This document shows positions 1-6,979 of a stretch of 39,076 bases of DNA, piece after piece (position 1 is the stretch's first letter; each line of letters opens with the position of its first letter). The notes under the pieces were generated by a model. The model did not search any database. It saw only the letters and a list, made by a program, of their open reading frames with translations, and was not told where the DNA came from. A program made the position numbers and the translations under genes. The stretch spans positions 1 through 39,076 of IMG/VR virus record IMGVR_UViG_3300046836_000383; one strand, given 5' to 3'. Source of the stretch: a virus.

Positions 1-261
1 ACCGGCTTGCGGCAAGTGCCTACGCGGGTTCTGTTCTGTTGCTACTAACACGCCGAGAATTGCGAGAGTTTCCACGATCAGATTGAGCGGCATGCCGCTC
101 TCTGCGGATAAGGCTTTGAGATCATTCGCCAGACTGACCGGAGGACGTAGCGTGATCGCTTTCAGTCGCTTGTTCTTGCTGCCGCGTGGCCGGCCGGCAC
201 CTGGTCGGCGGCCACCTGGTCGGCGGCGAAGGGGTTGAGCGGGCAGGCTGATAGATGTCAT
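1..261 (-). CDS. Small basic putative DNA-binding protein, C-terminus cut by window edge
   Basis: An ORF opens with ATG at 261 on the minus strand and runs off the window after 87 codons. Its ATG overlaps the TGA of the upstream gene (ATGA), so the two are probably translationally coupled. The N-terminal third is Arg/Gly/Pro-rich and contains an AT-hook-like GRPRGSKNKR; a 15-bp tandem duplication in the DNA (198-226) produces two RRPG-type units there. The following part (ITLRPPVSLANDLKAL, then MPLNLIVETLAILGVL) looks like a short strand followed by two helices, as in ribbon-helix-helix proteins. That fold is inferred, not recognised. Its place behind an AlpA/MerR-like gene and a repressor suggests a role in lysogeny control. 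Confidence 0.55.
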   Translation of the reverse strand, partial: MTSISLPAQPLRRRPGGRRPGAGRPRGSKNKRLKAITLRPPVSLANDLKALSAESGMPLNLIVETLAILGVLVATEQNPRRHLPQAG

Positions 262-584
262 TCACCGCGCCGGCCGCGCCGGCGTGCGTCGAGATCGCGG
301 ATGATGCGCGCGCCATTGGCGGCGAGCCGGGCATTCACCGCCGCGCGCTGCTCTTCGATCTCGCTGTCGTTGAGGCTGTGCGGCGCGGTGAGTGTGCGCA
401 GCGCCGCCGGCATCTGCAGGTCGAACCACGCGGCGATCGCGAGCGGGTCGTAACTGCCGGGCACGATCGGCTTGGGGAAGCCGCGCGCCTCGAGCGCGTC
501 GCGCTCGCGCAACAGCCAGCCGACATGATGGCGGAAGAGCGCGGCGACTTGGCGTTCGGTGAGGCAGGCGCGGGGTGAGCTCAT
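258..584 (-). CDS. Small helix-turn-helix protein (AlpA/MerR-like regulator or excisionase type)
   Basis: 108 aa from ATG at 584. The frame extends to a TTG at 626, but that would put the start inside the operator palindrome, so 584 is preferred. Residues 8-30 (LTERQVAALF, then W..RERDALEARGFP) followed by P...GSYDPLAIAAWFD match the compact HTH-plus-strand layout of AlpA/Xis-type phage regulators. The rest is a charged helix and an RRRGRRG tail. A promoter-like sequence with an embedded operator lies 32-62 nt upstream. It heads a two-gene unit with the partial gene at the window edge. Function beyond DNA binding is not visible. Confidence 0.6.
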   Translation of the reverse strand: MSSPRACLTERQVAALFRHHVGWLLRERDALEARGFPKPIVPGSYDPLAIAAWFDLQMPAALRTLTAPHSLNDSEIEEQRAAVNARLAANGARIIRDLDARRRGRRGE

Positions 585-615
585 AGCCGGAACACGCTTT
601 CCGCAGCGGGTATAA

Positions 616-646
616 AGATTACCCAAATTGGGTGATCTGCAGTCAA
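616..646 (-). promoter_or_regulatory. Minus-strand promoter with repressor operator in its spacer
   Basis: On the minus strand TTGACT (641-646) and TAATCT (616-621) resemble -35 and -10 boxes with a 19-nt spacer. The palindrome ACCCAAATTGGGT (621-633) fills the spacer and touches the -10 box, the classic position for repression. It drives the gene starting at 584. The palindrome is one member of a dispersed family. Confidence 0.6.
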
Positions 647-712
647 GTTACCCGATCAACCGTGCGGTGGAAATATGACAAGCTTTATTTGCGCTGGACG
701 AACTAAGGTGAA

Positions 713-1090
713 TTACGCAGTCGCGCGTTTGGCTTTTTTCTGTCCGCCGCGGCGTGCGTTCCACTGGCCGATAAATCGAATCACCAGCTTGCGGCGATGC
801 GGCGCGAGCCTGCGGAAGAGTTTTACGATCTCTTTTTCGTCGCGCGTCAGCTTCCTGACATCGTACTCGGGCGATTCGTTCAATATATCGGCCGATGTAA
901 CCTGCAGAACCTTCGCAAGAATTTCGAGTTTCGGAACGGCCAGCTTGCGCGTGCCGAGTTCGTAATGCGCGAGAGATGTGGCGCCGATCTTGGCCGCGCC
1001 GGCAACAGAGGCGAGCGTCAGCCCTTGCGCCTGGCGCAACTCGCGCAAGCGATTAGGCGGCACCTTTGGCCGCTTTGATTTGCCGTTCAT
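713..1090 (-). CDS. XRE-family (CI/Cro-like) transcriptional repressor
   Basis: 125 aa. Residues 14-70 form a standard HTH_3 domain: LRELRQAQGLTLASVAGAAK, the recognition-helix region IGATSLAHYELGTRK, then the domain end LEILAKVLQVTSADIL. The C-terminal part (residues 75-125) is short and charged, and has no LexA-like Ser/Lys autoprotease motif, so RecA-stimulated self-cleavage is not expected. It is the obvious candidate for the lysogeny repressor: it sits between the promoter-operator at 616-646 and the divergent replication operon with its own operator-like sites. Which palindrome family it binds is inference; ACCCAA-N-TTGGGT is favoured because two members flank this gene. Confidence 0.85.
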   Translation of the reverse strand: MNGKSKRPKVPPNRLRELRQAQGLTLASVAGAAKIGATSLAHYELGTRKLAVPKLEILAKVLQVTSADILNESPEYDVRKLTRDEKEIVKLFRRLAPHRRKLVIRFIGQWNARRGGQKKAKRATA

Positions 1091-1121
1091 GACGAGTGCC
1101 GTCCCCCCGCCTAGTCACGCT

Positions 1122-1146
1122 CTTGTTACTGACGCTCGCTAACAAG
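1122..1146. promoter_or_regulatory. Inverted repeat in the divergent repressor/replication intergenic region
   Basis: CTTGTTA (1122-1128) and TAACAAG (1140-1146) are perfect 7-bp arms separated by 11 bp. The repeat lies 32 bp upstream of the repressor start and about 25 bp before the weak ACCCAA-type site. It may be a further operator. Confidence 0.4.
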
Positions 1147-1158
1147 GATTTCTGGGGG

Positions 1159-1188
1159 TTGCAAATTCTCCAATTTGGGGGCTACGTT
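1159..1188 (+). promoter_or_regulatory. Candidate early rightward promoter with degenerate operator
   Basis: TTGCAA (1159-1164) and TACGTT (1183-1188) could be -35 and -10 elements with an 18-nt spacer. CTCCAATTTGGGG (1168-1180) lies in the spacer and matches the ACCCAA-N-TTGGGT operator at 10 of 13 positions. It would drive the replication operon from 1225. Confidence 0.4.
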
Positions 1189-1224
1189 TGATACATTCCA
1201 AAAAAAATCGCGCGAGGCTTCGTG

Positions 1225-1788
1225 ATGAAGGCCGATGGCGACAGGGGCGCGTCCGGCAAAGGCCGCGATTGGTCGGCGGGCGACATCGCCTACCTGCTAA
1301 ACCGGCATGACATCGACCCGGTTGCCGCGATCGCGGCGGCGCTCGACCGCACCGAATTGTCGGTCAGGATCAAGCTGCATCGCTTGCGCCGGACCATGCC
1401 GTTGCGGCGGCAACTGCCCGCCCGGCGGCTACAAGTCACCGATAAATTCGAGTGGCACGGGAAGCATTATTTGCTGTCGGCTGGCTTCGATAGCGATGGC
1501 CGGGTCGGCGAAGTTTTCCTGGCCGGCACCAAGGCGGGCACCGATCTCAATGGCTTGATAACCGATGCGTGCGTGCTGCTGTCGCTGCTTCTGCAGTATG
1601 GCGGCCGGTCGGCGTGGATCGCGGGACGGCTCGCCGGGTTGGTGCCGGCGGAAAACCCGCACGACGACGAGCCGGAGCTCACCTCCCTGATCGGCCTGGT
1701 CGCACGGCGCGCGGCGGCGCTCGAGCGCGAATATGGAGCCGAGATGAAGGCGAATTACGCGCGGCCCGTTCTCAGCGAGGCCGGCTGA
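1225..1788 (+). CDS. HTH plus TSCPD-domain protein at head of replication operon
   Basis: 187 aa from ATG 1225, with GAGG at 1214-1217 as ribosome site; a GTG one codon earlier is less well placed. Residues 14-56 (WSAGDIAYLLNRHDID through SVRIKLHRLRR) resemble a SANT/Myb- or sigma-like HTH. Residues 70-130 match the TSCPD domain: a small beta-rich segment with GRVGEVFLAG.KAGTDLNGL, then a helix ending SLLLQYGG. TSCPD is known from ribonucleotide reductase C-termini and as a stand-alone domain in many phages, where its role is unclear. One bp separates its stop from the primase, so it is probably part of the replication module. Confidence 0.7.
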   Translation: MKADGDRGASGKGRDWSAGDIAYLLNRHDIDPVAAIAAALDRTELSVRIKLHRLRRTMPLRRQLPARRLQVTDKFEWHGKHYLLSAGFDSDGRVGEVFLAGTKAGTDLNGLITDACVLLSLLLQYGGRSAWIAGRLAGLVPAENPHDDEPELTSLIGLVARRAAALEREYGAEMKANYARPVLSEAG

Positions 1789-1789
1789 C

Positions 1790-2869
1790 ATGCGCCCGAT
1801 GGTCGACATCGCCGAGCTCGCCGCCATGCTCAATGCGCAAATAGAATCCCTGGTCGCCGAGCTTCTGCCGGCGGGCGAGCGCGATGGTCAGGAGTGGCGC
1901 GTCGGCTCGGTCGCCGGCGAGAAAGGCCGCTCGATGGCGGTGCGCATCGCCGGTAGCAAGAGCGGCATCTGGTGCGATTACGGCGCCGGCGACGACATGC
2001 GCGGCGACGCGCTCGATCTGGTCGCGCAAGTGAAATTCGGCGGCGACAAGGGCAAGGCGGTGGCGTGGTCGCGGGCCTGGCTCGGGCTCGACGCCGGCGA
2101 TCCCAAGCGCTTCGCCGAAGAGCGGCGCGAGGCGAGCGAGATCACGAAGCGCCGCAGCGAAGAAGTGCTGCGCGAGCAAGAGCGCAAGAGCGCGGCGGCG
2201 ATGCGGATTTTCCTCGAGGCGAAAGTGCATCTGCGCAACACGCCGGCGGCGGATTATCTGCGCGGCCGGGGCATCGACCTCGCCGAGCTCGAGCGCCAGC
2301 CGCGCAGTCTGCGCTTTCATCCCTCACTGTGGAACGAAGAGTCGGGTCGGTCGTGGCCGGCGCTGGTCGCGGGCATCGATCCGCCAAGCGGGCCGGTTTG
2401 CGCGGTGCATCGCACTTGGCTCGAGGCACTGAGCGACGGCCGCGTGCGCAAGGCGCCGCTCGCGGTGCCGAAGAAAGTCCTTGGCCGCTATGCGGGCTGC
2501 GCCATCCGCTTGTGGCGCGGCTATACCGAGAAATCGCTATCGCGTGCCGAGCCGGGCGAGTGGCTGCTCTTGAGCGAAGGCATCGAGGACGGCTTATCGG
2601 GCGCGATCGCGCGGCCGAAGTTTCGGACATGGGCCGCGATCTCGGTCAGCAACATGGGCAATATTGAGCTTCCGGCCGCCTTCGACGGCGTGATTATTCT
2701 GGCGCAAAACGACACCGAGCCGCGGGCGATCGCGGCGCTCGAGGCGGCGATCGGTAGTTTTCATCGCCAGGGCAAGCGCGTGCGGCTGATCCGCGTGCCG
2801 CCCGAAGTTCACGACAGCAACGAGTTGCTGCTGTCCGGTCATTCTCTCGAGCCGGCGCTCAATCCATGA
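1790..2869 (+). CDS. Toprim-domain primase-like protein
   Basis: 359 aa. The N-terminal part carries GIWCDYGAGDDMRGDALDLV (about residues 59-80), the pattern seen near the N-terminus of phage DnaG-like primases after the zinc-binding region. I see no CHC2 cysteines, so that zinc finger is lost or degenerate. Residues 143-255 include the conserved AADYLRGRGID and the segment before the Toprim fold. The Toprim core has the catalytic glutamate in LLLSEGIEDGLS (E263) and an acidic pair in ILAQNDTE (D308). It would prime phage DNA synthesis with the adjacent ATPase; its stop overlaps that gene's start (ATGA). Confidence 0.8.
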   Translation: MRPMVDIAELAAMLNAQIESLVAELLPAGERDGQEWRVGSVAGEKGRSMAVRIAGSKSGIWCDYGAGDDMRGDALDLVAQVKFGGDKGKAVAWSRAWLGLDAGDPKRFAEERREASEITKRRSEEVLREQERKSAAAMRIFLEAKVHLRNTPAADYLRGRGIDLAELERQPRSLRFHPSLWNEESGRSWPALVAGIDPPSGPVCAVHRTWLEALSDGRVRKAPLAVPKKVLGRYAGCAIRLWRGYTEKSLSRAEPGEWLLLSEGIEDGLSGAIARPKFRTWAAISVSNMGNIELPAAFDGVIILAQNDTEPRAIAALEAAIGSFHRQGKRVRLIRVPPEVHDSNELLLSGHSLEPALNP

Positions 2870-4800
2870 CCGGCGAGATCGACGACAGGCCGGCGAAACC
2901 GGGCCTGGTGCGGCTGCAGTTCGCGATCGACGAAGCGGAAGAGATCCCGCCGAAGCCGGAAAACATGCCGAGCGAGTCGGCCGCAAGCGAGGGACCGCCG
3001 AAGCGTGCGACGCGGGCGCGCGCCAAACCGAAAGAGGAAAGCGCGCCGCCGGCAGCCGGGGGCGGCACGGCAGCGCCGATCGATGTCGACAATCTCGGCC
3101 TGCCGCCCAATTGTCCGGTCACGCCGCTCGGGATTAATGGCACGTCGCGCTATTACCTCGATGCCGATCAGCAATTGGTCGAGCTCAAAGCCAGCGATCA
3201 CACGCGCCTCACCATCATGACGCTCTTCGGTTCCAAGACCGAATTGCTTTATGAGTTTTGGCCGCGCAAGACACTCATCAAGCGGCGCGAAGGCACTGAA
3301 TGGGAAACAACCGGCTGGCGCCCGGAGCTCGCGGCCGAGGCACTGTCGGCGGCGTGTGCGCGACTCGGCAAATGGGACAGCTATAACCGCGTGCGCGGGC
3401 CTGGCGCATGGCGCGGCGATGATGGCGCGCTGGTGCTGCATTGCGGCGATGGCGTCCTGATGAACGGCAAGGAATTCCTGCCGGGCATGATCGGCAACTA
3501 TGTTTATCCCGGTCGCGCTTCGTTGCCGCGGCCGTGGCCGTCGCCGGTGCGCGGCGGCGACGATGGGCCGGGCGGCTGGCTTGCATCGCTGCTCCGATCA
3601 TGGAATTGGAAGCGCGGCGCGCTCGATGCCGATCTTCTGCTCGGCGGCATTGGCTGCGGCATGATCGGCGGGGCGATCGATTGGCGCCCGCTCGAATGGA
3701 TCACCGGCGGCTCGGGCACCGGCAAATCGACGCTGCAGCACTTGCTCGAGCACGTCAACGGCGGCCGGCTGATCGCGGTCAGCGATCCGAGCGCCGCCGG
3801 CATCTGGCAAAAACTCGGGCACGCAACCTTGCCCGTGGCGATCGACGAGCACGAAGCCGAAGAGGACAACCGCGGCGGCAATGCGGTGCTGCGCCTCGCC
3901 CGCCTCGCCGCGTCCGGCACGATGATGTTGCGCGGCGGCGCCGATCACCAAGGCACGGAATTCACCGTGCGCTCGATGTTTTTCTTTTTCTCGATCCTCA
4001 TTCCCTCGCTGCGCCCGCAAGATCGCAATCGCATCGCCGTGCTCGAGCTCGGGCCGCTGCGCGCCGAAGCCGCGCCCGATCTCGCGCCGCAAAAGCTGCG
4101 CGAGATCGGGCGCAAGATTTTACGGCGCCTCACCGATGGATGGGAACGCTGGCCGCATGTCCATGCGGTTTTTCGCGATGCGCTGCTCGCCGAGCGTGTC
4201 GGCGCGCGGACGGCCGATGTCTATGCCGCGCTGTTGTCGTCGGCGGAACTCATCAAACACGACGACAACGGCGGCTTTGTCGACTATGCGCAAGACATCG
4301 CCTTGCAGCTGGCGCAATTCCGTGTCGGCGATGCCGGCGACGATCAGGCCGACGAAATAAGCTGCCTGCAGCATATCCTTTCAACCGGCCTGCCGCTCGA
4401 TGGTGCTGGCAAACACAGCGGCATGGAATGGATCAGGCGCGCGGCGGCCGGCATCGGTTATGAGGAAGGCACGGACCACGCGCGCGAGATCCTAGGCAAT
4501 CACGGGCTGAAAGTGCTGCGCCGCTATCGCGATGGCGAGCTCACGGTTTTTCTCGCCGTCGCGTTCTCGCACAAAGAGCTCAATCGCGCGTTCCAAGGCA
4601 CACATTGGGCCGCGCGCGCCGGCGGCACCGGCGTCTGGAAGCAAGCACTTTTGCGCTTGCCGGGTGCCGAGCCTTCAAAAGAGCCGGTTTGGTTTCGGGG
4701 CGGCACGTCGCGCGCGGTGCTGATCCCCTTCCGCGCGGTATTCCCGCCCGACGGCAACCCCGAGCGCGCCGCGCAGGAGGCCGAAAGCGATGCGCAATAA
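2866..4800 (+). CDS. DUF927-type replicative helicase/ATPase
   Basis: 644 aa. The first 80 residues are low-complexity and charged. The core resembles the DUF927 superfamily of phage and plasmid ATPases: Walker A GGSGTGKS (281-288), Walker B LPVAIDEHE (D327, E328), then a conserved stretch with MMLRGGADHQGTEF and the Phe-rich MFFFFS. These proteins accompany primases and are presumed replicative helicases. With no phage DNA polymerase nearby, the primase-ATPase pair probably recruits host polymerase. The start is fixed by the ATGA overlap with the primase. Confidence 0.8.
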   Translation: MTGEIDDRPAKPGLVRLQFAIDEAEEIPPKPENMPSESAASEGPPKRATRARAKPKEESAPPAAGGGTAAPIDVDNLGLPPNCPVTPLGINGTSRYYLDADQQLVELKASDHTRLTIMTLFGSKTELLYEFWPRKTLIKRREGTEWETTGWRPELAAEALSAACARLGKWDSYNRVRGPGAWRGDDGALVLHCGDGVLMNGKEFLPGMIGNYVYPGRASLPRPWPSPVRGGDDGPGGWLASLLRSWNWKRGALDADLLLGGIGCGMIGGAIDWRPLEWITGGSGTGKSTLQHLLEHVNGGRLIAVSDPSAAGIWQKLGHATLPVAIDEHEAEEDNRGGNAVLRLARLAASGTMMLRGGADHQGTEFTVRSMFFFFSILIPSLRPQDRNRIAVLELGPLRAEAAPDLAPQKLREIGRKILRRLTDGWERWPHVHAVFRDALLAERVGARTADVYAALLSSAELIKHDDNGGFVDYAQDIALQLAQFRVGDAGDDQADEISCLQHILSTGLPLDGAGKHSGMEWIRRAAAGIGYEEGTDHAREILGNHGLKVLRRYRDGELTVFLAVAFSHKELNRAFQGTHWAARAGGTGVWKQALLRLPGAEPSKEPVWFRGGTSRAVLIPFRAVFPPDGNPERAAQEAESDAQ

Positions 4801-5047
4801 GATACCCGCCGCGGGGCGCATGATCGAATGCGCCGTCGACTGCATCGACGAGCTCGAAAGGCAAGTGATCGCGGTTGAGACAAAACTCGCGGACTATGCC
4901 GCGACCCTCGAAAAGCAATTGCGGGCGGTCGACGCGATCCTCGCTCCCTACAAAGACGGCACCATTAACGACGCCGGCACTGCTACGAATTCATTGAATG
5001 AATTGATCGCTGTCCGAGGGAGAGCACAATGCCAATCGTCGACATGA
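4790..5047 (+). CDS. Small coiled-coil-like hypothetical protein
   Basis: 85 aa, overlapping the end of the helicase gene by 11 nt and the next gene by 19 nt, so it belongs to the same transcript. The middle (MIECAVDCIDELERQVIAVE, then TKLADYAATLEKQL) is a heptad-like amphipathic helix, suggesting a small oligomer. No family recognised. A role as helicase or primase accessory factor is only suggested by position. Confidence 0.55.
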   Translation: MRNKIPAAGRMIECAVDCIDELERQVIAVETKLADYAATLEKQLRAVDAILAPYKDGTINDAGTATNSLNELIAVRGRAQCQSST

Positions 5048-5199
5048 TCGAGCAGCTGGGACAGGCATCGAAGAAATACCTTGCCACGGAAATCGACGAC
5101 GATGGCTATATCCGCGCTTGCGTCATGGCGATCGCCGGCTGCGCGACACCCGAGGAAGCAATCAGGATGGCGGAGATTTTCGCGACGGCCGAGGATTAA
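5029..5199 (+). CDS. Small acidic hypothetical protein, last gene of replication operon
   Basis: 56 aa from ATG 5029, preceded by a strong GAGGGAGAG ribosome site (5016-5024). Helical and acidic (DMIEQLGQASKKYLATEIDD, then TPEEAIRMAEIFATAED). No family recognised. Its TAA (5197-5199) overlaps the opposing gene's TAA (5196-5198) in a shared TTAA, so two transcription units meet head-on with no space for a terminator. Confidence 0.6.
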   Translation: MPIVDMIEQLGQASKKYLATEIDDDGYIRACVMAIAGCATPEEAIRMAEIFATAED

Positions 5200-5606
5200 G
5201 GGGTCATACACTCAATGCCGAGCGCGCGCGTGTCGGGATTATCGAGAATCTTCCCGAAGGTGAACGGCATCGGTTGCGGCGCTTTCGCTGCAGGAATGGG
5301 CGGCGGCGATGTCGTCAGCGATGGCGGAATAAATAGCTTATCGAGATCGTGAGCGGAGCTCGCCGGGAATGCCGGCGGCGCGGGTTTGAGCGCGGTCGGG
5401 TCGGGCGTGTGAAGACTATCAGCGGACCACGCCTGGCGCGCGCGCTCGCCGGCTTGGGTTTCGCTTAAATGATAAGCCGTCGCCGCGTCGAGCGCGCGGT
5501 CATTGGCTTCGGCGAGCGCGTTGCCGTCAAAGGCGGCGGGCGCAGCGATGGAAGGCGTCGCGGTCGCGAGAACGGCCGCCGCAAGCAGGAAGCGATAACG
5601 AGTCAT
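5196..5606 (-). CDS. Secreted proline-rich protein carrying a copy of an ejection-protein N-terminal motif
   Basis: 136 aa with a Sec signal peptide: MTRYR, hydrophobic FLLAAAVLATATPSI and an AXA-type site near residues 21-24. There is no lipobox cysteine. The mature part has an Ala-rich helix (to about residue 60) and a Pro-rich linker (about 68-112). Residues 113-134, beginning MPFTFGKILDNPD, match the N-terminus of the virion protein at 28374 (18 of 22 identical). GAGG 6 nt before ATG supports the start. It is the last gene of a leftward small-gene unit that points away from the late genes. Predicted to be periplasmic. A lysis accessory or a superinfection-exclusion factor are both possible; neither is proven. 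Confidence 0.65.
   Translation of the reverse strand: MTRYRFLLAAAVLATATPSIAAPAAFDGNALAEANDRALDAATAYHLSETQAGERARQAWSADSLHTPDPTALKPAPPAFPASSAHDLDKLFIPPSLTTSPPPIPAAKAPQPMPFTFGKILDNPDTRALGIECMTP
5205..5270 (-). repeat. Diverged duplicate (copy B) of 66-bp motif shared with 28392-28457
   Basis: Read on the minus strand this aligns without gaps to 28392-28457, 55 of 66 bases by hand count, in the same reading frame. The strongest stretch encodes TFGKILDNPD. Here it is the C-terminus of a secreted protein; the other copy is the N-terminus of an ejection protein. Confidence 0.75.
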
Positions 5607-5620
5607 TCAGCCTCACAATT

Positions 5621-5785
5621 TCAGGATGTAGGCTCGCCGATCAGATCGAGCCGCTTCTCGATGCGCGCGAGCCGGCTCTCGATGCGGTCAACGCGATTCG
5701 ATACGCTGTCCTTCTGGCCGCTCGGCGAGGTGCGCTTACCGCACACCGCGCAAACCCGTCCGGTCTCGATCTTCTTTGGCGTCAT
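5621..5785 (-). CDS. Small CxxC protein with coiled-coil tail
   Basis: 54 aa from ATG 5785. One CAVCGK knuckle at residues 12-17 is followed by a regular charged helix (NRVDRIESRLARIEKRLDLI) that looks like a short coiled coil. Only two cysteines are present, so metal binding would need a dimer. AAGAAGGGCC lies 6-15 nt upstream, the ribosome-site context repeated through these small-gene clusters. No function assigned. Confidence 0.6.
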   Translation of the reverse strand: MTPKKIETGRVCAVCGKRTSPSGQKDSVSNRVDRIESRLARIEKRLDLIGEPTS

Positions 5786-5799
5786 ATCCCGGCCCTTCT

Positions 5800-5991
5800 T
5801 TAATCTGCCGGCCCAAGCCGACCGAGTTCGGTTTCGATCTTCAAAAGCTGTTCCTCATCCAGAAGCGCGCGAACCCGTGCCACCGTCGCCGGAGTCAAGC
5901 CTCCTTCAGTCAACATGGCCAGGAGCATCAGCTTTTGAGCGCGGACCATAAACTTGAGGCTCATGCGATCAATGTAAGTGTAGTTCGCCAT
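5800..5991 (-). CDS. Small helical hypothetical protein
   Basis: 63 aa from ATG 5991 (MANYTYIDRMSLKFMVRAQK). The frame is open further upstream, but this ATG has the AAAAGGGCC ribosome-site context 6-14 nt before it and the upstream part reads as out-of-frame Arg/Thr/Ser sequence. Predicted to be mostly helical, ending in LLDEEQLLKIETELGRLGPAD. No family recognised. Confidence 0.6.
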   Translation of the reverse strand: MANYTYIDRMSLKFMVRAQKLMLLAMLTEGGLTPATVARVRALLDEEQLLKIETELGRLGPAD

Positions 5992-6004
5992 GATCCCGGC
6001 CCTT

Positions 6005-6274
6005 TTATCGGATGAGAGCGTAGCCGTCCTCGAACGCCTTCGATGGCGACCAGGACTTGTAGCCGTCGTCGTAGACGACATAGTAGCCGGGATCGTTTTC
6101 GTCGCCCTTGAAGCGTCCGGCCCAGCCCGGCTCGGTGACGAACGGCGCGTAGCCATCGTCCTTCGGCGCGATCTTCGCCGACTTGTCCTCGTTGATCTCG
6201 ATTGCAGCGATCTTCAGCGCCCAGACTTCCTTGTGGCACTTATACCGCGGCATTTCTCTCGATGCGCCGTCCAT
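6005..6274 (-). CDS. Conserved-looking small phage protein (MPRYKCHK type)
   Basis: 89 aa with a very good ribosome site (AAGGAGA, 7 nt before ATG 6274). The sequence has a short beta-rich core: RYKCHKEVWALKIAAIEIN, then APFVTEPGWAGRF, then ENDPGYYVVYDDGYKSWSP. Small proteins with this look recur in temperate phages of GC-rich Proteobacteria, but I know of no assigned function. It is the most typical protein-like sequence in this leftward unit. Confidence 0.7.
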   Translation of the reverse strand: MDGASREMPRYKCHKEVWALKIAAIEINEDKSAKIAPKDDGYAPFVTEPGWAGRFKGDENDPGYYVVYDDGYKSWSPSKAFEDGYALIR

Positions 6275-6323
6275 AGAATCTCTCCTTCAGCTTGGTTTGC
6301 AGGCTACTTTGACTGACCGAGGA

Positions 6324-6455
6324 TCATCGATGCGGCCAGCGAAGCGCCTCGGCCTTCCGTCGCTCTCTGCGGTTCACCGGCTCATCTTCAGCCGCGAACA
6401 TCTCGCGCATCTGCTCCAAAGCCTCGGGCTTCAGCGCGTCTTTGATCATTTCCAT
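6324..6455 (-). CDS. Very small charged helical protein
   Basis: 43 aa from ATG 6455 (MEMIKDALKPEALEQMREMF through NRRERRKAEALRW). GAAAGGGCC lies 9-17 nt upstream, the same ribosome-site motif as its neighbours. Highly charged single-helix protein; no function assigned. Forty-nine nt separate it from the next gene. Confidence 0.5.
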   Translation of the reverse strand: MEMIKDALKPEALEQMREMFAAEDEPVNRRERRKAEALRWPHR

Positions 6456-6471
6456 GGATCGGGCGGCCCTT

Positions 6472-6588
6472 TCAGCGGTAGATGACATAGGAAAGCGCAT
6501 ACAGCCAGCCGCAGAGAGCGATCCAGCGCCAGATACTAACGTCGTCCCAAAGGCCGACTCGCAGCGCCTCGCGTAGATGCTTCCACAC
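6472..6588 (-). CDS. Very small single-pass membrane protein
   Basis: 38 aa from a GTG at 6588. The open frame extends upstream, but AAGAAGGGCC sits 6-15 nt before this GTG. The N-terminus is charged (WKHLREALRVGLWDD); the C-terminal half, SIWRWIALCGWLYALSYVIY, is one Trp/Tyr-rich transmembrane helix. Candidates are a tiny holin-like or immunity peptide, but position in a leftward early unit gives no support for lysis. First gene of the leftward unit ending at 5196. Confidence 0.45.
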   Translation of the reverse strand: MWKHLREALRVGLWDDVSIWRWIALCGWLYALSYVIYR

Positions 6589-6714
6589 AGCCCGGCCCTT
6601 CTTTAATCGCTCATTGCTGCACCCTAGCAAAGACGCGGCGCGACACAAAATCGGTCTTGGTGATAGTGCTATAGTGCGTCTGGGCAGGGCCGGCGCCGCA
6701 TCGCTAAAACTGGA

Positions 6715-6753
6715 CAGACAAACGCGGCGAGCAATTTTCACCGCTCGCCGCGT
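6715..6753 (-). terminator. Hairpin terminator ending the ardC leftward unit
   Basis: A perfect 11-bp stem (6722-6732 with 6743-6753, ACGCGGCGAGC type) with a 10-nt loop. On the minus strand it is followed by a short T-rich run (TTGTCTGT). It separates the units 8293-6783 and 6588-5196. The T tract is weak, so efficiency is uncertain. Confidence 0.55.
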
Positions 6754-6782
6754 CCTTGTCGGTTTCGTCGCCCCATTCTCGT

Positions 6783-6905
6783 TTATGAGATTTCGCGGCC
6801 GTTTTCATCGTAGTGCAACGGTTGCTTAGGCCAAAAACCCTCAGGCTGGCCGTCGCTATAGGTGCATCCTACGATGTCGTTAACGCGGCGCGCGATGCGC
6901 CGCAT
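6783..6905 (-). CDS. Very small hypothetical protein
   Basis: 40 aa from ATG 6905 (MRRIARRVNDIVGCTYSDGQ, then PEGFWPKQPLHYDENGREIS). It overlaps the 3' end of the CxxC gene by 37 nt in another frame and has no clear ribosome site. The composition is protein-like and the upstream frame closes with a TGA 27 nt before the start. It may instead be the shifted C-terminal part of a once longer CxxC protein. Confidence 0.45.
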   Translation of the reverse strand: MRRIARRVNDIVGCTYSDGQPEGFWPKQPLHYDENGREIS

Positions 6906-6979
6906 TCGGCATAGGCATCGCGGCGCACATCATCCGAGCCGCATTCGTCGCAAACAATTTTGATGCGCTTCCCGGTCAT
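6869..6979 (-). CDS. Very small CxxC zinc-knuckle protein
   Basis: 36 aa. Its ATG at 6979 overlaps the TGA of the upstream gene (ATGA). Residues 7-20 (KIVCDECGSDDVRRDA) are the start of a familiar phage zinc-ribbon type; such proteins usually continue with a second CxxC, which is missing here. It ends after LTTS. Either a minimal one-knuckle form or a truncated product, since a second small ORF covers the next 85 nt in another frame. Confidence 0.5.
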   Translation of the reverse strand: MTGKRIKIVCDECGSDDVRRDAYAECGASRAALTTS

